From CAZYFH01 sp965249175 (lineage in GTDB: Bacteria; Acidobacteriota; Vicinamibacteria; Vicinamibacterales; UBA8438): a stretch of 64,000 nucleotides of DNA. Both the position numbers and the translations under genes were made by a program. The notes below the pieces were generated by a model. That model was not told where the DNA came from. It ran no database searches and saw only the letters and a program-made list of their open reading frames with translations. Positions 44,325 through 52,596 of the stretch are shown here, piece by piece (position 1 is the first letter of the stretch; each line of letters starts with the position of its first letter). Location: contig OZ252227.1 in NCBI GenBank assembly GCA_965249175.1, forward strand, positions 1,984,001 to 2,048,000, given 5' to 3'.

Positions 44325-45410
44325 GTGGCTTCATCCCGACGACGGTTTCTGATGAGTGCGGCGGCCATGGGCGGGGTCGCGCTAACGGGTCACGCGAAGG
44401 CGTGGAATGACCCGCGGGGTGGGCCGGTCGGGCCGACACCCGGTGCCGCGTCACCCGCTGAGCTGCTTGCCGCGCACGCACGTGAGCATCTGGCGGTGGC
44501 GCCCGGCGGTGCCCCGGCGACGACGCAGTCGGATCCCCCGCTCCCGACACAGGCCGACGTCGACGAGTGGTATACGACGCGCCGCAATTGGGGCCGGTGG
44601 GGCGCCGACGACCAGAAAGGCGCCATCAACCTCATCACGGCGGAGAAGCGAATCGCCGCCGCCGGCCTGGTGCGGACCGGCCGCACCGTATCCGTCAGCC
44701 GGGTCTTCGAGCCGACACAGCACTTCATCCGCAAGAGCGGTCGCGAGGGCTCCAGCGCGGGCGCGGTCGTCGACTACTACGGCTTCATCTATCACGGCGG
44801 GGTCGTCACGCACATCGACGCGCTGTGCCACATGTGGGACGACGACGGCATGTGGCAGGGACGCGACGCGGCGGTCGAGGTCAACACGCAAGGTGCGCAC
44901 TTCGGCGACATCACCGCGTGGAAGGACGGGATCATCACGAAGGGCGTCCTTCTCGACGTGACGCGTCATCGGGGGGTGCCGCACGTCGAGGCAAACCGAC
45001 CGGTGCACGGCTGGGAGCTCGAGGCAATCGCGGAGGCCCAGGGTGTCACGGTGGAGCCGGGTGACGCGCTCCTCGTCCACAGTGGGTGGGAAGCGTATAC
45101 CGACGCGGGCCGGCCGGGCGGACCGGCGCGCCCCGGGCTGCACATCTCGTGCGCGAAGTTCATCCGCGACCACGATGTCGCGCTGCTCGGCTGGGACCTG
45201 ATGGACGCGAGCCCGAGCGGCTACGACGTCGCGTTCGCCATGCACGGCGTGCTGTTCAACTACGGGGTCGCGCTGCTCGATAACGCCGGGTTGGGGCCGT
45301 TGGCCACTGCCTGCGCCGAGATGGGACGGCACGACTTCATGTTCATGGCGCTGCCGTTGAACGTCGCGCGGGGGACCGGGAGCCCGGTCAACCCGATCGC
45401 GATGTTCTGA
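44325..45410 (+). CDS. Tat-exported cyclase-family (kynurenine formamidase-like) hydrolase
   Basis: A 361-residue protein with a twin-arginine signal (SSRRRFLMSAAAMGG). The cyclase family fold is indicated by WGADDQKGAINLIT, YHGGVVTHIDALCHMW (metal-binding His/Asp), GITKGVLLDVTRHRGV-type strands, GDALLVHSGW and LHISCAKFIRDHDVALLGWD. Family members include bacterial kynurenine formamidase and isatin hydrolase, which open amide or lactam rings with a metal ion. GTG 44325 is preceded by AAAGGAG. It starts a plus-strand run with the metallo-beta-lactamase-fold and CMD-like genes. Confidence 0.9.
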   Translation: MASSRRRFLMSAAAMGGVALTGHAKAWNDPRGGPVGPTPGAASPAELLAAHAREHLAVAPGGAPATTQSDPPLPTQADVDEWYTTRRNWGRWGADDQKGAINLITAEKRIAAAGLVRTGRTVSVSRVFEPTQHFIRKSGREGSSAGAVVDYYGFIYHGGVVTHIDALCHMWDDDGMWQGRDAAVEVNTQGAHFGDITAWKDGIITKGVLLDVTRHRGVPHVEANRPVHGWELEAIAEAQGVTVEPGDALLVHSGWEAYTDAGRPGGPARPGLHISCAKFIRDHDVALLGWDLMDASPSGYDVAFAMHGVLFNYGVALLDNAGLGPLATACAEMGRHDFMFMALPLNVARGTGSPVNPIAMF

Positions 45411-45436
45411 CGCGGGGGACGCGGGCCACTGAGTCC

Positions 45437-46342
45437 ATGCGGACGATCACCGTCGTCGCCGTCGTCCTGGTGCTGTCGTGCTCCGTCGCGGCCCGGCCGG
45501 CGCTCGCCGACACCACGGTCGTCATCCTCGGCACCGGGACGCCGGTCCCCGACTTCCAGCGGGCGGGTGCCGGGGTCGCTGTGATCTACAACGACAAGGC
45601 GTACGTCTTCGACGTGGGGCACGGCGTCGTCCAGCGTGCCATCGAGGCGAGCCAGCGGCTGGGGATCGCCGCACTGGCGCCGGTCAACATCGAGCGACTG
45701 CTTTTCACGCACCTCCACAGCGATCACGCCGTGGACTACCCGGAGCTGGTCTCGAACAATTGGTGGCGACGGTCGTCGCAGATCCGGGTGTGGGGTCCCC
45801 CCGGGTTGATGGCCATGACCGAGGGTGTGTACGCGATGATGGCGTCGGACGTGGGTATCCGTCTGTCAGGCGACCTGCCGATCGTCCGGAGGGACGGGCA
45901 TCGGGTCGTTCCGACGGAGATCGCGGAAGGGCGGGTTCTGGAAGAGGACGGACTGACCATCGACGCCTTTGAAGTCGCGCACGGCGACGGCGTCTCGGCG
46001 TTCGGCTACCGGGTGACGACGCCGGAGAAGACGGTCGTCATCTCGGGCGACACGTCGTTCAGTGCCAAGCTCGTCGAGATGGCGACGGGCGCCGACATCC
46101 TGATTCACGAGGCGATCAGCGAGGAGGGTGCATCGGGCCTGGGGCCGTCCTGGCAGCAGTACCACGCCGGGGCCCATACGCGGACGCGCGACCTTGCGCG
46201 GCTGGCCCGGTCCGCACGACCCAAGTTGCTGGTGATCTCGCATGTGTTGTCGTACGACGCGCCGGTCGAAACGGCCCTGAGCGAGGTGCGAGCGTTGTAC
46301 GACGGAGAGGTGGTGCTTGCCGATGATCTGGACGTGTTCTGA
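45437..46342 (+). CDS. secreted metallo-beta-lactamase fold hydrolase (RNase Z/arylsulfatase-like)
   Basis: A 301-residue exported protein (signal ends ALADTT). It reads VVILGTGTPVPDFQRAGAG at the start, then HLHSDH (92-97), VVISGDTSF with the bridging Asp, and ISHVLSYDA with the last His. This motif pattern matches the RNase Z-like/arylsulfatase-like clade rather than true beta-lactamases. Periplasmic location argues against tRNA processing. No ribosome site is seen before ATG 45437. The CMD-like gene starts within its last 20 bases. Confidence 0.88.
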   Translation: MRTITVVAVVLVLSCSVAARPALADTTVVILGTGTPVPDFQRAGAGVAVIYNDKAYVFDVGHGVVQRAIEASQRLGIAALAPVNIERLLFTHLHSDHAVDYPELVSNNWWRRSSQIRVWGPPGLMAMTEGVYAMMASDVGIRLSGDLPIVRRDGHRVVPTEIAEGRVLEEDGLTIDAFEVAHGDGVSAFGYRVTTPEKTVVISGDTSFSAKLVEMATGADILIHEAISEEGASGLGPSWQQYHAGAHTRTRDLARLARSARPKLLVISHVLSYDAPVETALSEVRALYDGEVVLADDLDVF

Positions 46343-47150
46343 AGCCGGTTGGCGGCCGCATCTGGCGGTGATGGCCGTTGTTGGATCTCTTGCGGTCGTT
46401 GGCATGTCGGGATGCGCCTCCGAGCCCGAGACTGCCGCTGCGCAGGTGGCGGACGCGGCGGCGATCCAGGTCACCGACCTGTACGCCGGGTCGCCGTACT
46501 TGCGTGAGCTGCGAAACTCGCTGGTCTACGGCGAAATCTGGGAGCGCCCGCAGCTGTCGAAGCGGGACCGGAGCCTGATCACCGTGGCCGTCCTGCAGGC
46601 GCTGGTTCGCGACGAGCTGTCGATTCACATTCCGCGGGGACTCGACAATGGTCTGACGCCGGAGGAGATCTCCGAGATCATCCTGCACGTGACGTTCTAC
46701 GCCGGATGGCCCACTGGCGTACAGGCGTCGCTGACGGCGGCGGCGGCGTTCGAAGAGCGCGGGCTGACGCTCGGAGATCTGCCGCGTGCGGCCCCGCCCG
46801 CGGTCGAGCCTGACATCGATGGGGACCTGAGCCGGGCCTACGCCTCGGTGCCGCGGCTCGGAGCGTTGAGAAACAGCCTCCTCTACGGCGACATCTGGGA
46901 GCGGCCGCTGCTCTCCAAGCGTGACCGGAGCCTCATCACCGTGGCTGTCACGCAGGCGATGTATCGGACGAGCGAGCTCCGCATCCACATCGGCCGCGCG
47001 CTCGATGAGAACGGCGTCACGCCACAAGAAATCTCAGAGGTGATTTTGCACGTAACCTTCTATGCGGGGTGGCCGGCCGCGGTCAACGCCGGCCGGCTGG
47101 CGACCGAGGCGTTCGAGGCACGCGATGTGGCGTTCAGCGAGCTCGAGTAG
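46323..47150 (+). CDS. lipoprotein with two carboxymuconolactone-decarboxylase-like domains
   Basis: About 275 residues. The N-terminus carries a hydrophobic stretch and a lipobox-like VGMSGCAS. Two near-identical CMD domains follow, each with LRNSL(V/L)YG(E/D)IWERP and LSKRDRSLITVAV, then E(I/V)ILHVTFYAGWP; repeat 1 is about residues 48-140, repeat 2 about 160-265. The family includes PcaC and AhpD, and these repeats resemble PcaC rather than AhpD (no CxxC). An exported CMD protein is unusual. ATG 46323 overlaps the previous gene by 20 bases; ATG 46371 is an alternative with a shorter signal. Confidence 0.85.
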   Translation: MIWTCSEAGWRPHLAVMAVVGSLAVVGMSGCASEPETAAAQVADAAAIQVTDLYAGSPYLRELRNSLVYGEIWERPQLSKRDRSLITVAVLQALVRDELSIHIPRGLDNGLTPEEISEIILHVTFYAGWPTGVQASLTAAAAFEERGLTLGDLPRAAPPAVEPDIDGDLSRAYASVPRLGALRNSLLYGDIWERPLLSKRDRSLITVAVTQAMYRTSELRIHIGRALDENGVTPQEISEVILHVTFYAGWPAAVNAGRLATEAFEARDVAFSELE

Positions 47151-47238
47151 CGTTCGTCGCGTGGGCGTCGAGGGTTCCACCGACCGCTTTGCACGCCGTT
47201 CGCGACGCGCTACGATGCATCGACACGGTAGCTTGGAT

Positions 47239-48669
47239 ATGCGCGCCACCGCCCAACGCTTGGTCGCGGTGTGGATCGTGTGCGGACTGACGGTCGCCGG
47301 TCTCGCCGCGGCCCCCGCCGATCCCCGCCTTGTCGACGCTGCGAAAGCCAAAGACTGGGAGGCTGTGCGACTCCTGGTGGGTCAGGGGCTCGACGTGGAT
47401 ATAACCCAGGCCGACGGGGCGACGGCCCTCCACTGGGCGGCGTATTGGAACGACGGGTCCACGTTGGATCTGCTGGCCCAGAGCGGCGCCAACGTGGATA
47501 CCGAGAATGACTACGGGGCGACACCCCTCTGGGTCGCATGCGCAAACCGGCACACCGAGAGCGTGGAGCGGTTGCTCGCTGCGGGCGCGAATCCCAATAT
47601 TGGGCTGCGGTCGGGCGAAACGGTGCTCATGCGGTGCGCCCAGACGGGCGCCCCGACGGCCGTCGGGGCGCTGCTCGCGCGCGGTGCCGATGTCGACGCC
47701 ACCGAGCCATCCAGTGGACAGACCGCTCTGATGTGGGCGGCCGCGAGCGGCCACTCGGACGTGACGCGTGTCCTGCTCGCCCACGGCGCGGCCGTCGAGG
47801 CGCGCACGTTGACCGTGCAGCAGCTGCGTGGCACCGGACAGCGGAGCACGACGAGCCCGGAAGGCGCGACCTATTTCGACGCCGGCGGCTTCACGTCGCT
47901 GCTGTTCGCCGCGCGCCAGGGCGATCTCGAGTCGGCCCGGCTGCTGCTCGACGCCGGCGCCGACGTCAGCGCCCTGGCCGCGGACGGCAACACACCGCTT
48001 GCCCTGGCCGCGATGAGTGGTCACGGGCATCTTGGCGGGTTCCTGCTCGAACGGGGCGCCGATCCCGATGCCGCGGGCGCCGGCTACACCGCCCTGCATG
48101 CCGCGGTGCTGCGGTCGAATCCCGGCCTGGCGCGTCGACTCCTGGCCGCGGGCGCGAACCCGAACGCTCGACTCACCCGAGGCACCCCTGTTCCCCGATG
48201 GACCTATCAGTTCGTCTTCACGCGTAGAGAGCTTGGCGCGACGCCGTTCATGCTCGCCGCGAAGTACCTCGAGCCGGAGCTCATGCACATGCTTGCCGCC
48301 GCCGGCGCCGACCCGCTGCTCCCCATGGACGACGGAACGACCGTGCTCATGGCGGTGGCCGGGTTGCGCCTCGGCCGCAGCGTGACCCGCCGGAGCCGTC
48401 TGATCGCCCCGGAGCTCGTCGCGACCGAGTGGAACGACGAGGCTCGCGTCTTGGAAAGCGTCAGGGCGGCCGTTGCCGCTGGCGCGGCCGCGGTCATCAA
48501 CGAGACGAACCAGACCGGCAAGAGCGCGCTGCACGGCGCGGCCCGGCATCGGTTCGCACGCGTTGTCGAGCTCCTCGTCGATCACGGTGGCGATGTTGAC
48601 GGCGAAGACGAGGACGGCGTGACGCCGAGAGACCTGCTGGAGCGTGCGCGGGAGGGTGCGGCGGGATGA
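47239..48669 (+). CDS. exported ankyrin-repeat protein
   Basis: A 476-residue exported protein (signal ends LAAAPAD). It is made almost entirely of ankyrin repeats, e.g. DGATALHWAAYWNDGSTLDL, YGATPLWVACANRHTESVER, SGQTALMWAAASGHSDVTRV, GFTSLLFAARQGDLESARLL, GNTPLALAAMSGHGHLGGFL and KSALHGAARHRFARVVELL, about ten in all. Two insertions break the series. Ankyrin proteins bind partner proteins; the target is unknown. Start ATG 47239 (ATG 47215 also possible). It overlaps the DUF1592 gene by 4 bases, so it is the first gene of the five-gene run up to 56465. Confidence 0.87.
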   Translation: MRATAQRLVAVWIVCGLTVAGLAAAPADPRLVDAAKAKDWEAVRLLVGQGLDVDITQADGATALHWAAYWNDGSTLDLLAQSGANVDTENDYGATPLWVACANRHTESVERLLAAGANPNIGLRSGETVLMRCAQTGAPTAVGALLARGADVDATEPSSGQTALMWAAASGHSDVTRVLLAHGAAVEARTLTVQQLRGTGQRSTTSPEGATYFDAGGFTSLLFAARQGDLESARLLLDAGADVSALAADGNTPLALAAMSGHGHLGGFLLERGADPDAAGAGYTALHAAVLRSNPGLARRLLAAGANPNARLTRGTPVPRWTYQFVFTRRELGATPFMLAAKYLEPELMHMLAAAGADPLLPMDDGTTVLMAVAGLRLGRSVTRRSRLIAPELVATEWNDEARVLESVRAAVAAGAAAVINETNQTGKSALHGAARHRFARVVELLVDHGGDVDGEDEDGVTPRDLLERAREGAAG

Positions 48670-51152
48670 CGTCCCATCGAGTGATCATCGCCGCCGTCGT
48701 CGGGCTGGCCGCTGTCGTGGTCACGGCGCCACTCGAGCTGGAGGCCCAGCGTCACTCGCGCCTCGCCGAGGCCTACGATGCCACGTCTGCTCGGGCGCTG
48801 CTCGACCAGTACTGCGTGACGTGTCACAACGAGCGACTGCGCACGGCCGGTCTGACGCTCGACACCGCGGATGTCTTTCGCGTGGGCGACGGCGCGGCAA
48901 CCTGGGAGCGTGTCGTGCGCAAGCTGCGTTCGAACGCGATGCCGCCGGCCGGCCGGCCACGACCCGACGCCGCGTCATCGCACGCTTTCCTGGCATGGCT
49001 CGAGACGGGCCTCGACCGCGCCGCGCAGGCCACCCCCGACCCTGGCCGACCCGCGATCCATCGACTCAACCGGGCGGAGTACGCCAACGCCATTCAGGAT
49101 CTCTTCGGTCTCGAAGTCGACGTGCGCGCGCTGCTGCCGGCCGATGACGAGCATCACGGGTTCGACAACATCGCGGAGGTGCTGACCGTCTCGCCAACGC
49201 TGATCGAGCGGTATCTGGCCGCGGCGCGGAGGATCAGCCAGTTGGTCGTTGGCGACCTGGGCCTGCGGCCGTTCGCCGAGACCTATCCGGTTACCGGTGG
49301 GCGCAACCAGGACGGTGTCGTCAGCGCCGAGTTGCCATTCGGCTCACGAGGCGGTATCGCAATCCACCACCACTTTCCGGTCGACGGCGAGTACATCATC
49401 CGGATCAGCCTGCGCAAGCAGGAGTACGGGTATGTGCGGGGTCTCGGTCAGGAGCATCGCCTGGACGTGCGCCTGGATGGCGCGCGTCTCGGCACCTTCG
49501 TCGTGGGTCGCGAGTGGGAGCCAGGCGAGCGACCACCGATGGGGTATGCCGGCAAGTTCGACCAGGTCTACAACTCGAGCTCGTTCCCCGCTTGGGAGTC
49601 GTATGCGCTGAACGCCGACAAGGGACTTGAAGTGCGGGTCGCGGTGAAGGGGGGCTCTCATCTCGTCGGCGTGTCCTTCGATCGACGGTCGGCGCTGCCA
49701 GAGGGGATTCTGCCGCTGCCGCCCGACCGGTCGTCGTATTCGCATGCCCAGGACGAGATGCAGGACGGGAATCCGGCGGTGTCCGGCGTCCAGATCATCG
49801 GCCCCTACAACCCCACCGGCGTATCCGAGCTCCCGAGCCGTGCGCGGCTCTTCACGTGTCACCCGGCGGACGGCCCGGCGGCCGAGGAGCGGTGCGCGTC
49901 GACGATTCTCTCCACGCTGGCGCGTCGCGCGTATCGCCGGCCGGCGACCGACGCGGATGTCGAGACCCTGCTGCCGTTCTACAGGGACGGTCGTGCCGAG
50001 GGGAGTGTCGACGCCGGCCTGCGGGCGGCGGTCGAGCGCGTCCTGGTCGATCCGGAGTTCCTGTTTCGTGTCGAAACCGATCCCCCACATGTCGCGCCGG
50101 GGACGCCGTATCGGATCAGCGATCTCGAGCTGGCCTCCCGATTGTCGTTCTTCCTCTGGAGCAGCATCCCCGACGACGAGCTGCTGGCGGTGGCGTCCAG
50201 AGGCGAGCTCGGGGATCCGGTGGTGCTGGATCGGCAGATCGCACGCATGCTGGCCGATTCGCGCTCGCGCGCCTTGATCGAGAACTTCGCGGGCCAATGG
50301 CTGCAGCTGCGCAAGCTCCGGAACGCCGTGCCGGATACCGCCACCTACACGGCGTTCGACGAGAACCTGCGTGACGCGATGCGGCGCGAGACGGAGCTGT
50401 TCCTCGAGCACGAGCTGCGAGACGACCGACCGATCGTGAACGCATTGCGCGCGAACTACACGTTTGCCAACGAACGACTCGCCCGGCACTACGGCATCCC
50501 GGACGTGTACGGCGTCGAGTTCCGCCGTGTGACGTATCCAGACGAGACACGAGGCGGGCTGCTCGGCCACGCCAGCATCCTCACCGTCACGTCGTACGCC
50601 AACCGCACCTCGCCGGTGGTGCGCGGGGTCTGGCTGCTCGATAACTTCCTCGGGACGCCGCCCTCACCACCACCGCCGAATGTCCCGAGCCTCCCGAGCG
50701 CGCGCACGGACGGCGCGCCCCGGTCGGTGCGCGAGCGGCTCGAACAGCATCGAACCAACGCGGTGTGCGCCAGCTGCCACAACACGATCGACCCGCTTGG
50801 GTTCGCCCTCGAGGGATACGACGCGATCGGACGGTGGCGGACGACGAACGGTGGGGGCACGCCGTTCGATACCGGCAGCCGCATTGATGCGTCGGGCGTC
50901 CTGACCGACGGCACCGAGGTGCACGGACTCGCGGGACTGCGCGAGGTGATCCTCAGCCGCGAAGACGAGTTCGTGGAGACGGTGACGGAGAAGCTGCTCA
51001 CGTACGCCCTGGGGCGGACGCTCGATCATCACGACATGCCCACGGTCCGGCGGATCAGCCGGCAGGCGGCGGCCGGCGATCTGCGCTGGTCGGTCCTCGT
51101 ATCGGGCATCGTGAAGAGCACGCCCTTCTTGATGCGGAGGTCAGAGTCGTGA
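48666..51152 (+). CDS. DUF1592-type multidomain cytochrome-like protein, copy 1
   Basis: An 828-residue exported protein (signal ends LEAQRH). An N-terminal heme c-like site CVTCH (50-54) is followed by DUF1587 (RLNRAEYANAIQDLFGL), DUF1595 (LARRAYRRPATDADVE), DUF1592 (ELASRLSFFLWSSIPDDELL, NERLARHYGIPDVYG), DUF1588 with a second CxxCH (CASCHNTIDPLGFALEGYD, 701-705) and DUF1585 (VTEKLLTYALGRTLDHHDM). This is the standard Planctomycetes/Acidobacteria architecture paired with DUF1552. It may be a periplasmic redox enzyme; activity unknown. The ATG overlaps the ankyrin stop, and its own stop overlaps the next GTG. Confidence 0.93.
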   Translation: MTSHRVIIAAVVGLAAVVVTAPLELEAQRHSRLAEAYDATSARALLDQYCVTCHNERLRTAGLTLDTADVFRVGDGAATWERVVRKLRSNAMPPAGRPRPDAASSHAFLAWLETGLDRAAQATPDPGRPAIHRLNRAEYANAIQDLFGLEVDVRALLPADDEHHGFDNIAEVLTVSPTLIERYLAAARRISQLVVGDLGLRPFAETYPVTGGRNQDGVVSAELPFGSRGGIAIHHHFPVDGEYIIRISLRKQEYGYVRGLGQEHRLDVRLDGARLGTFVVGREWEPGERPPMGYAGKFDQVYNSSSFPAWESYALNADKGLEVRVAVKGGSHLVGVSFDRRSALPEGILPLPPDRSSYSHAQDEMQDGNPAVSGVQIIGPYNPTGVSELPSRARLFTCHPADGPAAEERCASTILSTLARRAYRRPATDADVETLLPFYRDGRAEGSVDAGLRAAVERVLVDPEFLFRVETDPPHVAPGTPYRISDLELASRLSFFLWSSIPDDELLAVASRGELGDPVVLDRQIARMLADSRSRALIENFAGQWLQLRKLRNAVPDTATYTAFDENLRDAMRRETELFLEHELRDDRPIVNALRANYTFANERLARHYGIPDVYGVEFRRVTYPDETRGGLLGHASILTVTSYANRTSPVVRGVWLLDNFLGTPPSPPPPNVPSLPSARTDGAPRSVRERLEQHRTNAVCASCHNTIDPLGFALEGYDAIGRWRTTNGGGTPFDTGSRIDASGVLTDGTEVHGLAGLREVILSREDEFVETVTEKLLTYALGRTLDHHDMPTVRRISRQAAAGDLRWSVLVSGIVKSTPFLMRRSES

Positions 51153-52531
51153 TCATTGCCAAGAAAGCGATCCCCCGTCGTACGGTGCTACGCGGCGTGG
51201 GCGCCACGTTGGCGCTGCCGTTGCTCGACGGGATGGTGCCGGCGTTGACGGCGCTCACGAAGACCGCCGCCAGACCCGTTGCCCGCTTTTGCACCGTGTA
51301 TGTGCCGAACGGGATCGTCATGGAGCGGTGGACGCCGCTGACCGAGGGGCGCGCGTTCGAGTTCACGCCCATCTTGAAGCCCCTCGAGGCCTTCCACTCG
51401 CAGCTGCTGGTCGTGAGCGGCCTCGACAACACGGGCGCCAGCTCGCGTACGGGGGACTCCGGCGCCCACGCAAAGCCGGCCGGCGCCTTCATGACCGGCA
51501 TCGAGCCGCTACAGACGACCGGTAGCTCCAGCCTGCAGCTCGGGATCTCGATGGACCAAATCGTCGCGAAGACGCTCGGGCAGGACACGCCGCTCCCGTC
51601 GCTGGAGCTCGGCCTGGAGGGGACCGACACCGTCAACGGTGTCGGGACGTGCGACGTCGGGTTCAGTTGCGCGTATCAGAACCGTTTGGCGTGGAGCAGC
51701 GCCACCACGCCGCTGCCGGTGGAAGCGAACCCGCGTGTCGTCTTCGATCGCCTCTTTGGCAATGTCGAGAGCACCGATCCGGCAGTGCGGGCCGCCCGCC
51801 TGCGCCGTCAGGGCAGCATTATCGACTCCGTGCTCGAGAAGGTCGATCGCCTCGAGGGGCGTCTCGGGCAGCGCGACCGCGAGAAGCTCGGGGAATACGT
51901 GCAGTCCGTCCGCGAAATCGAACGCCGCATCCAGGTGGCCGAGTCGCGTGACCGCGAGCTGCCCCTCGTCGAGTCACCAGCCGGCATTCCGGTTAGCTAC
52001 GACGAGCACGCGCGGCTGATGTTCGACATGCAGAGACTTGCGCTCCAGACGGACACGACGCGGGTCATCACGTTTCAGATCGGCCGCGAGCAGAGCGGGG
52101 CGACCTATCCCCAGATCGGCGTCTCTGACTCCCACCATCCCATCTCGCACCACGGTGGTGACAAGAACAAGATCGCCAGCTTGCAGAAGATCAACACGTA
52201 TCACGCGTCGCTGTTCGGCTACTTTCTCCGAACACTGGCCGCGACCCCGGACGGCGACGGGTCCCTCCTGGACCACAGCACGATTCTGTACGGCAGCGCC
52301 ATCAGCGAAGGGAATACCCACGATGTCCGGAACCTTCCGATCCTGTTGGCAGGCGGGGGGGCGGGACAGATCGCCGGCGGGCGCCACATCGTGTATCCGG
52401 AAGGGACCCAGCGCCTGACCAATCTCCAGCTGACGCTCCTGAACACCCTGGGGGTGCCCACGGAGGAGTTCGGCGACAGCACCGGCGAGCGCCTCAAGGC
52501 CCTGTCTGAAGTGTCGAGCGCGTCCGCGTAG
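51149..52531 (+). CDS. Tat-exported DUF1552 protein, copy 1
   Basis: A 460-residue protein with a Tat-like signal (IPRRTVLRGVGATLALPLLD). The DUF1552 body is clear: CTVYVPNGIVMERWTP, FTPILKPLEAFHSQLLVVSG, GAHAKPAGAFMTGIEP, SLELGLEGTDTVNGVGTCDV, GFSCAYQNRLAWSS, REIERRIQVAE and TTRVITFQIGREQS. The DSHHPISHHGGD and LLDHSTILYGSAISEGNTHD segments recall alkaline-phosphatase/sulfatase-like DUF1501 proteins. The GTG start overlaps the DUF1592 stop (GTGA), so the partners are translationally coupled. Function unknown. Confidence 0.92.
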   Translation: MIIAKKAIPRRTVLRGVGATLALPLLDGMVPALTALTKTAARPVARFCTVYVPNGIVMERWTPLTEGRAFEFTPILKPLEAFHSQLLVVSGLDNTGASSRTGDSGAHAKPAGAFMTGIEPLQTTGSSSLQLGISMDQIVAKTLGQDTPLPSLELGLEGTDTVNGVGTCDVGFSCAYQNRLAWSSATTPLPVEANPRVVFDRLFGNVESTDPAVRAARLRRQGSIIDSVLEKVDRLEGRLGQRDREKLGEYVQSVREIERRIQVAESRDRELPLVESPAGIPVSYDEHARLMFDMQRLALQTDTTRVITFQIGREQSGATYPQIGVSDSHHPISHHGGDKNKIASLQKINTYHASLFGYFLRTLAATPDGDGSLLDHSTILYGSAISEGNTHDVRNLPILLAGGGAGQIAGGRHIVYPEGTQRLTNLQLTLLNTLGVPTEEFGDSTGERLKALSEVSSASA

Positions 52532-52596
52532 CGGTGGGATGCGACGTTGACATGGTGTCGGCGAACGTGGAGTATATGCTGCGAGGGCTGGCATTT

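Noticed and set aside
45437..46342. Ribonuclease Z or true metallo-beta-lactamase
   Set aside because: The signal peptide argues against tRNA processing, and the overall motif context is the RNase Z/arylsulfatase-like clade; the exact activity cannot be claimed.
47134..48585. 483-codon minus-strand frame antisense to the ankyrin gene
   Set aside because: Repetitive shadow of the ankyrin repeats, with no start context.
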